A stretch of DNA of 38,568 bases. Origin: Microvirga sp. Mcv34. Its GTDB lineage: Bacteria > Pseudomonadota > Alphaproteobacteria > Rhizobiales > Beijerinckiaceae. The stretch is from positions 1 to 38,568 of the forward strand of contig NZ_JALJRK010000049.1 of assembly GCF_024519725.1 (NCBI RefSeq). The letters run 5' to 3'. Shown here piece by piece: positions 15,319 to 22,191 of the stretch. Numbering within the stretch: position 1 is the stretch's first letter; every line of letters starts with the position of its first letter. The notes under the pieces are model-generated. The model was given only the letters and a program-made list of their open reading frames with translations. It ran no database searches and was not told the origin of the DNA. Position numbers and translations under genes: made by a program.

Positions 15319-16785
15319 ATGGCCGAAACGGCTCCTGCGGCGGGCTCCCAGTTGTTCCTTACCGTGGAAGTGGGGCGTGAACGTTTCGCCCTGCCGGCCT
15401 CGGACGTTGCCGAGGTGATCCGGCCGCCGGCCGTGACCCGAGTGCCGCTCGGCCCGCCCAGCTTGCTTGGGGTCGCCAATCTGCGCGGCGGCGTGATGCC
15501 CATGGTGTCCGTTCACAGCCTCTTAGGAGACGAGCCGCGTCTGAACGCGAGTGCCCGAGTCGTTGTCCTCAATCGCAGCACACCGATCGGCCTTGTCATC
15601 GACAGGGTAGCATCTCTGGCGCAGGACGGCGGGGCTGAGCCATCGATCTTAGCGGATGACCAGAAGCAAACTCCTGAACGTGTGATCGATCTCGACACGC
15701 TGCTGTCCCGCGATTTCGGTCGCTTCCAGAAGCGTGCACATCTTCCTCGCGTCGCGGGAAGTCAGGAGCCGCAAGCCAGCGAGGACGCTCAAGGAGACGA
15801 AGAGCCTCTCGTCTGCTTTTCCGTGGCAGGTCAGGACTTCGCGCTACCGCTGGATTCAGTTGAAGAGGTCGTAGCGATCCCGGCTGAGGTCGCAGCGATC
15901 CCCCAGGCGGAGAGCGTCATGCTCGGCGTCATGGCCTTGCGAGGGCGCCTGCTTCCGCTTGCCTCGCTGCGCGGACTCCTCGGCCTGCGGGCCGCAGGAT
16001 ATGGAAACAGCAAGTCCAGGATCGTCGTCATTCGGATAGGCGAGGCTTTGGTCGGTCTCGTCGCAGACGGTATGAAAGAGGTTCTCCGCATTCCTTCCGG
16101 TGAGATCGACCCGGTTCCGGCAATTTTGGCCCGAGGCGAGGCAGAAGCCAAAATCCAGGGGATCTGCCGCCTCGAAGGAGGCGCGCGTTTGGTTTCGGTT
16201 CTCTCGACTGGCAGCCTGTTTCGTGATCAGGTTTGGGCCGAGCAGGTTGCGCCACATATCGAGAAGAGTTCCGCGTTGAGCAGCATCGAAAGTTCTTCAA
16301 GCGGCGACGAGCAGTTCATCGTGTTCAGATTGGGAGACGAGGAGTATGGACTGCCGATTGCGTCCGTAGACGAGGTCGTGCGGGTTCCGGAAACCCTGTC
16401 GCGCCTGCCCAAGGCTCCCGCTTTCATCGAAGGTGTGATGAACCTGCGAGGGCGCGTCGTTCCCGTGATCGATCAGCGGCGCCGCTTCAACCTCGCGGAA
16501 AAAGGGTTACGGCGTCACGAAAGGATCGTCGTTGTCACGATCGACCGGATGCAGGCCGGCTTTTTGGTCGACCATGTCTCCGAGGTTCTCAAGATTTCCC
16601 GAAGCCAGCTTCGCCCGACCCCGGATTTGGCCATGGATGGAAGTCAGGTCATCGACCGCATTGCGAATATCGACGTCGAGGGGCGGATGATTCTGTTGCT
16701 CAATCCGCGTGAGCTCCTGGACCACGCCGAGAAGGATCTGCTTGCCGCGATGGGCGATAATCATCCGGATCGGTCTGTTTCGTGA
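15319..16785 (+). CDS. Chemotaxis coupling protein with three CheW domains
   Basis: The 488-residue protein is three CheW-like domains in tandem. The first (about 10-105) has VEVGRERFALPASDVAEVIR and LGVANLRGGVMPMV. The second (about 165-275) has FSVAGQDFALPLDSVEEVV and GVMALRGRLLPLASL. The third (about 335-450) has FRLGDEEYGLPIASVDEVVR and GVMNLRGRVVPVID. CheW couples receptors to the CheA kinase; a triple unit could bridge several receptor and kinase positions in a cytosolic array. The start at 15319 is 4 bases after the MCP stop, so translation is coupled. The stop overlaps the GTG start of cheB. Domains 1 and 2 are more diverged than domain 3. Confidence 0.9.
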   Translation: MAETAPAAGSQLFLTVEVGRERFALPASDVAEVIRPPAVTRVPLGPPSLLGVANLRGGVMPMVSVHSLLGDEPRLNASARVVVLNRSTPIGLVIDRVASLAQDGGAEPSILADDQKQTPERVIDLDTLLSRDFGRFQKRAHLPRVAGSQEPQASEDAQGDEEPLVCFSVAGQDFALPLDSVEEVVAIPAEVAAIPQAESVMLGVMALRGRLLPLASLRGLLGLRAAGYGNSKSRIVVIRIGEALVGLVADGMKEVLRIPSGEIDPVPAILARGEAEAKIQGICRLEGGARLVSVLSTGSLFRDQVWAEQVAPHIEKSSALSSIESSSSGDEQFIVFRLGDEEYGLPIASVDEVVRVPETLSRLPKAPAFIEGVMNLRGRVVPVIDQRRRFNLAEKGLRRHERIVVVTIDRMQAGFLVDHVSEVLKISRSQLRPTPDLAMDGSQVIDRIANIDVEGRMILLLNPRELLDHAEKDLLAAMGDNHPDRSVS

Positions 16786-17885
16786 TCCGGCTGCTGATCG
16801 TCGACGATTCTCCGCTCATGCGACGCCTTCTCAGCACTGTGTTCGCTGCCGAAGGCGATTTCGAGCTTGCCTTCGCGCGCAACGGCACCGAGGCCCTGGG
16901 ACAGCTTGCCGCGTTCCGGCCGGATGTGATCACGCTGGATATCCAGATGCCGGAGATGGATGGGCTGACCTGTCTGAACCACATCATGCTGGAGCACCCT
17001 TGTCCCGTCGTGATGGTGTCTTCTCTCACCACGGAAGGGGCGGATGCCACCCTCGAGGCCATGAGCCTGGGAGCTGTCGATTTCATCACGAAGCCGAAGA
17101 GAGCCGTTTCGCTGGAAATCGAAACGCTAGCCCCCGTGCTCGTCGCAAAAGTTCGCGCCGCATCGCGGGCGCGCCTGCCTCGGACGCTCAGGCTAGCGGA
17201 TCGGGTGCGGTTGCGGAGCGGACTGGACGTGAAGCCCTCGCCCGCTCTGCAAAAGCCTCTTCGCCCGGTACAGACCGCCCGCAGGTCTAGAAAGGTCGAT
17301 GCGCCGGTTCGCAATCTCATCCTCGTCGGCACCTCCACGGGTGGTCCTCCCGCCTTGGATGCGCTGCTTACGCGGCTTCCGCCGGACTTTCCTTGGCCCT
17401 TGGTGGTGGCGCAGCACATGCCGGGATCGTTCACGGGGCCGCTTGCCCGCCGTCTGGACAAGCTGTGCGCTCTAAGCGTCGTCGAGGTGACCCGTCCGAT
17501 GCCTCTCGAAGCGGGGACCGTCTATATAGGCAAGGGTGACGCGGATGTGATCGTCAGTATGCGTCTGGATGGCCCTGTCGTGATGGCGGCGCCGTCGCTT
17601 CCGGAGCATCGCTGGCACCCGAGCGTCGACAGGCTCGTGGACAGCGCCATGCAACACTTTTCGCCTGGGGGTTTGATCGGCGTGCTGATGACTGGGATGG
17701 GAAGTGATGGTGCGCAGACCATGACCCGGCTTCGTGAACAGGGCGGACGGACGATCGCCGAAGCCGAGGAGAGTGCCGTCGTCTGGGGCATGCCTGGCGA
17801 ACTCGTACGCCGGGGCGGCGCGGAAGTTGTGACCCCACTCGAGCAGATCGCCGACCACCTCCTCGATATGGTAAGGCGCTCATGA
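16782..17885 (+). CDS. cheB: Protein-glutamate methylesterase/glutaminase CheB
   Basis: The 367-residue protein has an N-terminal receiver (LLIVDDSPLMRR, phosphorylatable Asp53 in TLDIQMPEMDG, Lys104) joined by a linker of about 50 residues to the methylesterase domain. The catalytic triad is visible: Ser185 in GTSTGGPPA, His212 in QHMPGSFT and Asp309 in TGMGSDGA. It removes methyl groups from, or deamidates, receptor glutamines, opposing CheR. The GTG start at 16782 overlaps the CheW stop by 4 bases and the stop overlaps the cheR start (ATGA), so translation is coupled. Domain order and length are normal. Confidence 0.95.
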   Translation: MIRLLIVDDSPLMRRLLSTVFAAEGDFELAFARNGTEALGQLAAFRPDVITLDIQMPEMDGLTCLNHIMLEHPCPVVMVSSLTTEGADATLEAMSLGAVDFITKPKRAVSLEIETLAPVLVAKVRAASRARLPRTLRLADRVRLRSGLDVKPSPALQKPLRPVQTARRSRKVDAPVRNLILVGTSTGGPPALDALLTRLPPDFPWPLVVAQHMPGSFTGPLARRLDKLCALSVVEVTRPMPLEAGTVYIGKGDADVIVSMRLDGPVVMAAPSLPEHRWHPSVDRLVDSAMQHFSPGGLIGVLMTGMGSDGAQTMTRLREQGGRTIAEAEESAVVWGMPGELVRRGGAEVVTPLEQIADHLLDMVRRS

Positions 17886-18766
17886 GCAGGTCCCGATCGC
17901 CCGCCAGATCTGCAGGTCAAGGGAGCGGGCCGGGAGACGCTCTCGAGACGGATGAGATCCGCCGTCTTTGCGAATTCCTTTACCGCCGTACGGGGATGAT
18001 CTTCGGGGAAAGCAAGCGCTACTACATAGAGCGACGTATCGCTGACCGAATGGCCGCCACGGGGATGCGCCCTTTTCCGACATATTTTTCGTACGCTCAG
18101 GCTAGCGAGAGCGAGGTCGAGTATCTGATCAACATCTTCACGGTCAACGAGACCTATTTCTACCGTGAGGAGGACCAGCTCCGATGTCTTGGGCGATCGC
18201 TTTTGCCGAACATCGTAAGAGGTAAGAAACCCGGCGATCTCGTGCGCATCTGGTCTGTGCCGTGCTCGACCGGCGAGGAGCCGTACTCTATCGCCATATG
18301 GCTCCTCGAAAACTGGCCGATGGTCGATGCCTACCATATCGAGATCGCCGGCTCCGACATCGACACCCGCGTTCTGCAGAAGGCCGTAGCAGGCAGCTAT
18401 GGTGAGCGCGCATTGTCCCGCCTGCCGCCCGATGTGGTCGAACGCTACTTCGAACAATCGCGGGATGGCGAGCGCAGGATCATTCAGGACTTGCGGGAAT
18501 CCGTGACCTTCACGCCCGTCAATCTGGTCGATAAGGCGTCCATTGCCGCCCAGGGGCGTTTCGATGTTGTCTTCTGTCGCAACGTCCTGATCTATTTCGA
18601 CAATGCCTCACGTCTTTTGGCTGCCAACAATCTCTACGATGCACTGCATCCGGGTGGTTACATCTGCCTCGGCCATACCGAGTCCATGAGCCGTATTTCC
18701 AGCCGCTTCAGGCTTTGTCGTTACGAGGATGCAATCGTGTATCAGCGGCTGGAGGAGGGTCCATGA
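17882..18766 (+). CDS. cheR: Chemoreceptor methyltransferase CheR
   Basis: The 294-residue protein has the CheR all-helical N-terminal domain (EFLYRRTGMIF, YYIERRIADRM) and the conserved NETYFYRE (89-96). The S-adenosylmethionine-binding core follows with CSTGEEPYSIAI (128-139), the acidic strand AGSDIDTRVL and FCRNVLIYFD (231-240). It methylates receptor glutamates. The basic, disordered first 20 residues are slightly longer than usual. It overlaps cheB upstream (ATGA) and cheA downstream (ATGA). Confidence 0.95.
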   Translation: MSRSRSPARSAGQGSGPGDALETDEIRRLCEFLYRRTGMIFGESKRYYIERRIADRMAATGMRPFPTYFSYAQASESEVEYLINIFTVNETYFYREEDQLRCLGRSLLPNIVRGKKPGDLVRIWSVPCSTGEEPYSIAIWLLENWPMVDAYHIEIAGSDIDTRVLQKAVAGSYGERALSRLPPDVVERYFEQSRDGERRIIQDLRESVTFTPVNLVDKASIAAQGRFDVVFCRNVLIYFDNASRLLAANNLYDALHPGGYICLGHTESMSRISSRFRLCRYEDAIVYQRLEEGP

Positions 18767-20754
18767 TGGATGACCTTCTTCAGCATTTCATCGTCGAGGC
18801 GCGCGAACTCGCCCAGCAGGCAACTGACGATCTCCTGGCTCTGGAACGTGACCCTGCCGCTGCTGGCCATCTGGACAGCGCCTTTCGCGCCATTCACACT
18901 CTTAAAGGTTCCGTCGGGCTGTTCGATCTCGCCCCAATGGGGCTCGCGCTGCACGCGGCCGAGGATCTTTTGAGTGGTCTCAAAGCTGGGGAAGCCAGGC
19001 TTGACGGTGATGTGATCGACATCCTCCTCGAGTGCATCGGCAAAACGGATCGCTGGGTGGGCTTCATCGAGGAGCGCGGGCAGCTTCCGCCCGAGGCCGG
19101 AGAAGAAGGGTATCGCCTTGCAGGTCTTCTGCGTTCGCAGCTCGACCAGACGGTCGGGGCATCCGCTCCCGCGATTTCCGAAGCTGACATTGGCTGGATC
19201 GACGATCTATTGGCGACGGTTCCCGACCGAGAAGACTGGACGCGGCGCGATGCCCCGTTGATTGCCGTCCGCTACATCCCGCGGGCCGATTGCTTCTTTG
19301 CCGGGGACGATCCCCTGGCGCTTCTGAAATCCGTTCCAGATCTTCTGGCTGTTCGTGTGACGAGCAGGGAGCCATGGCCTCCTTCTGCAGACATCGACCC
19401 TTTTGCCTGCAACCTTCTGATCGAAGCCTTGGCCTCCGCGCCTTTCGATGCTGTGAAGAGCGTCTTCCGCTTCGTTCCGGATCAGGTCACGCTTCAGGAC
19501 CTGCGTTGGCAGGGAACCTTCGAGGGGCGACGATCTGGGCCCGACGTTGTTCAAGGCCATGATCCAGGTGCATCCGAAGCGGCGGGCGCGCGGTTGATCC
19601 GGGTCGATGCGGCGCGGATTGATCGATTGGCCGATCTCGTCGGCGAGATGGTCGTCGCCAAGAATGCCTTGGCTCATCTCGCCTCCATAGGCGACGGGAT
19701 GGATCGGGCCGATCTGGTTCAGGGCATTCTGACAAGTCATGCGGCTATCGATCGCCTGGTTGGGGACATGCACAGGGCAGTCATGGATGTACGCATGATG
19801 CCGATGCGCGAGGTTTTCAGGCGCTTCCCACGGGCTGTCCGTGAAGTGACCGGGCAACTCGGCAAGGCTGTCGACTTCTCCATGGAAGGCCAGGATGTCG
19901 AGGCGGACAAGTCCATCGTGGAGGGGCTGTTCGAGCCTCTGCTCCACATCCTTCGTAATGCCGTCGCCCATGGCACGGAACCGGACGATGTTCGCCTTGC
20001 GGGCGGAAAACCTGCCAAGGCCAGGATCGTGCTTAGGGCCTACAGAGAGGCGGACAGGATCGTCATCGAAGTGAGCGATGATGGACGGGGCATCGATCCC
20101 GCTGCGATCCGGCGGAAAGCCCGCGAGCGTAGCGTTTTTTCCGCCGACCGGATCGAGCGCATGAGCGATGCCGAGGCTATGGAATTGATCTTTGCTCCTG
20201 GGTTCTCTACGGCCGAGAAGGTTACGGACCTCTCGGGCCGCGGCGTGGGAATGGATGCCGTGCGCTCCTCGGTAGAGCGGATGGGCGGCCAGGTCGGGGT
20301 GCAGAGCAGGCCAGGGCGCGGCACGACAGTGCGCTTCATCCTGCCGCTTACCGTCGTCATGACGAAGGTGATGCTTGTCCGCATCGGCGGCGAGACCTAT
20401 GGGCTCCCGATGGATGGGGTGTTGGAGACTGCCGTCGTTCCGGCCTCCCGTATCCTGCCCATTCAGGGGAGCGAAGCCTTTGTGCTGCGCGGCCGGACAC
20501 TCCCCCTGGTGCGGCTCGCGGATCTCCTGGAGATCCCCTCGGGGAGTGTTCCTGGAGCCGGGACGAAGGTCATCGTCATGCGGTTGGGCGATGAAAAGGT
20601 AGGGATCGCCGTCGACGGCTTCGCGGAGCGCATGGACGTCCTGATGCGACCCATGGCGGGCATCTTGACCGATATGCCGGGACTGCTGGGGACGACCCTG
20701 CTCGGCGACGGCAGCGTCCTGATGGTTCTCGATATTCCGGAGCTGATCGGATGA
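18763..20754 (+). CDS. cheA: Chemotaxis histidine kinase CheA
   Basis: The 663-residue kinase starts with an Hpt domain whose phosphorylatable His46 lies in FRAIHTLKGSVGLF. A region at about 145-265 (RYIPRADCFFAGDDPL, FRFVPDQV) takes the place of a canonical P2 domain. The dimerisation helices (RIDRLADLVGEMVVAKNAL), the ATP-binding domain (LLHILRNAVAHG, VSDDGRGID, FSTAEKVTDLSGRGVGMD) and a C-terminal CheW-like domain (GETYGLPMDGVLET) follow. It phosphorylates CheB and probably the small receiver encoded two genes downstream. ATG 18763 overlaps the cheR stop (ATGA) and has an excellent GGAGGAGGGT site. Confidence 0.95.
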   Translation: MMDDLLQHFIVEARELAQQATDDLLALERDPAAAGHLDSAFRAIHTLKGSVGLFDLAPMGLALHAAEDLLSGLKAGEARLDGDVIDILLECIGKTDRWVGFIEERGQLPPEAGEEGYRLAGLLRSQLDQTVGASAPAISEADIGWIDDLLATVPDREDWTRRDAPLIAVRYIPRADCFFAGDDPLALLKSVPDLLAVRVTSREPWPPSADIDPFACNLLIEALASAPFDAVKSVFRFVPDQVTLQDLRWQGTFEGRRSGPDVVQGHDPGASEAAGARLIRVDAARIDRLADLVGEMVVAKNALAHLASIGDGMDRADLVQGILTSHAAIDRLVGDMHRAVMDVRMMPMREVFRRFPRAVREVTGQLGKAVDFSMEGQDVEADKSIVEGLFEPLLHILRNAVAHGTEPDDVRLAGGKPAKARIVLRAYREADRIVIEVSDDGRGIDPAAIRRKARERSVFSADRIERMSDAEAMELIFAPGFSTAEKVTDLSGRGVGMDAVRSSVERMGGQVGVQSRPGRGTTVRFILPLTVVMTKVMLVRIGGETYGLPMDGVLETAVVPASRILPIQGSEAFVLRGRTLPLVRLADLLEIPSGSVPGAGTKVIVMRLGDEKVGIAVDGFAERMDVLMRPMAGILTDMPGLLGTTLLGDGSVLMVLDIPELIG

Positions 20755-21020
20755 GCGTGCGTTTGGACGGCGACGTCATTTGGCTGGAGGGGCAATGCCG
20801 TGTGGAGGACGCCGAGCCACTCCTTGCCTGGCTGCAGGCGAACAGGAACCGCATTGTGGATCTCACGAACGCGGAACACCTCCATGGAGCAGTGTTTCAG
20901 ATTCTCATGGCCCTGAAGCCGGCCATCCGAGGGGAAGGAACAAACGCCTTCCTCAAGGATTGGCTTGCCCCCATCCTGATGGCGACAAAACCTCCCAACT
21001 CAGGGCTGCGCGGAGGCTGA
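20751..21020 (+). CDS. Small STAS-like protein of the chemosensory operon
   Basis: The 89-residue protein has a strand-helix pattern (VRLDGDVIWLEG, VEDAEPLLAWLQ, RNRIVDLTNAEHLHGAVFQIL) resembling a small STAS or anti-sigma-antagonist-like fold. The serine usually phosphorylated in antagonists is not obvious; the strand reads DLTNAEHLHG. The start overlaps the cheA stop (ATGA), so it is translated with the kinase. Related small proteins occur in alphaproteobacterial chemosensory operons next to receivers and CheC-like genes. Its partner is unknown. The fold assignment is an inference from pattern, not a clear match. Confidence 0.75.
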   Translation: MSVRLDGDVIWLEGQCRVEDAEPLLAWLQANRNRIVDLTNAEHLHGAVFQILMALKPAIRGEGTNAFLKDWLAPILMATKPPNSGLRGG

Positions 21021-21125
21021 GCAGTTGTCATTCGGGCCGTATACTCTAAAAGAAAAAATTGCCCTTCTCTTTCAAGCCGAATTGGCCTCTCCCGGCCGTA
21101 TTGATCCCGTTGGCGGAGCATCCGA

Positions 21126-21509
21126 GTGCCTACAACCGTACTGATCGTCGATGACAGCAAGCTCGCGCGCATTGTCGCGGGCAAGGCCTTGGCCGCCCTG
21201 CAGCCCGAATGGGACCGTATCGAGGCCGGGAACGCGCACGATGCTCTTTCGATCATCCGCGAGAAGAAGGTCGATGTCGCGATGATCGACTTCAACATGC
21301 CGGACAAGGACGGACTAGAACTGGCGGCCGAATTGAGAGCCCTGCATCCGACGATGCCGATTGCGGTCATCACGGCCAATATCCAGGATGAGGTGATTGC
21401 CCGGGCGAGGGAGGTGAATGCCACGTTCGTGAGCAAGCCGCTGACCGAGGAAGGCCTGAGAGGGTTCATCGCCGGAGCCGCGTTGCGCCTGCGTTCAGGC
21501 GGTGAATGA
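21126..21509 (+). CDS. Single-domain response regulator, CheY-like
   Basis: The 127-residue protein is a lone receiver: TVLIVDDSKLAR with the acidic pair, phosphoacceptor Asp55 in AMIDFNMPDKDG, AVITAN with the switch Thr, and SKPLTEE with the conserved Lys. It has no output domain, so it probably acts by protein contact, as a CheY or as a phosphate sink for CheA. The GTG start at 21126 is preceded by GGCGGAG. The 105-base gap upstream is the largest in the operon and might hold an internal promoter. The stop overlaps the start of the CheC-like gene. Confidence 0.92.
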   Translation: MPTTVLIVDDSKLARIVAGKALAALQPEWDRIEAGNAHDALSIIREKKVDVAMIDFNMPDKDGLELAAELRALHPTMPIAVITANIQDEVIARAREVNATFVSKPLTEEGLRGFIAGAALRLRSGGE

Positions 21510-22150
21510 CCATGAGGAACGCCGACCTCGTCCTTTCCGATCTCGAACACGATGCTCTGACGGAAATCGTCAATATCGGGGTCAGCCGTGCGGCTTCGAG
21601 CCTGCGCAAGATGATTGGCGAGGAGGTCCTTCTGTCGGTGCCCTCCATCGAGATCATGGCTCCTCATCACGCGGCTCGATTGATTGGGGAGCGTGAAACG
21701 GACAATCTCGTTGCCATTCAGCAGCAATTCGAAGGTGCATTCTCCGGTCGAGCGCTCTTGATCTTTCCCGAAGCGACCAGCCTCGATCTCGTCAAGGCCA
21801 TCATTGGAAGCGACGTGCCGCCCGAGCAGATCGTCGATATGGAGCAGGAAGCTCTGGCCGAAACGGGCAATATTATCCTGAATGGCTGCCTCGCGACCAT
21901 GGCGAACATGCTGAAACGTTCGCTCAACATTTCCCTGCCGGAAGTGATCCGTGGAGATGGCACGAGGCTCTTCACGCATGCGCACGAGCGCTCCGGCGAG
22001 GGTCTCGTTCTCTTCCTCTACATCAATTTCTCCGTGCGAAACCACGATATTCGAGGTTATATCGCCATGCTGATGGATCTGCCGTCGCTCGCGGCATTGA
22101 AGGAACTGATCGCAAGCTTCATCGAGCGGGTCATTGGAGACGAGACGTAG
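21506..22150 (+). CDS. cheC: CheC/CheX-like chemotaxis phosphatase
   Basis: The 214-residue protein has the duplicated CheC signature: ALTEIVNIGVSRAASSL near residue 20 and EQEALAETGNIILNGCLATM near residue 115, each with the Glu and Asn that act in dephosphorylating CheY-type receivers. Both active-site copies look intact. The substrate is probably the receiver encoded immediately upstream, whose stop overlaps this start. No CheD gene, the usual CheC partner, is in the window. It probably resets the signal of the pathway. Confidence 0.88.
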   Translation: MTMRNADLVLSDLEHDALTEIVNIGVSRAASSLRKMIGEEVLLSVPSIEIMAPHHAARLIGERETDNLVAIQQQFEGAFSGRALLIFPEATSLDLVKAIIGSDVPPEQIVDMEQEALAETGNIILNGCLATMANMLKRSLNISLPEVIRGDGTRLFTHAHERSGEGLVLFLYINFSVRNHDIRGYIAMLMDLPSLAALKELIASFIERVIGDET

Positions 22151-22191
22151 ACGATGCTTCAAAAGATTCGCCCTTACGAGTCTTACGACGT

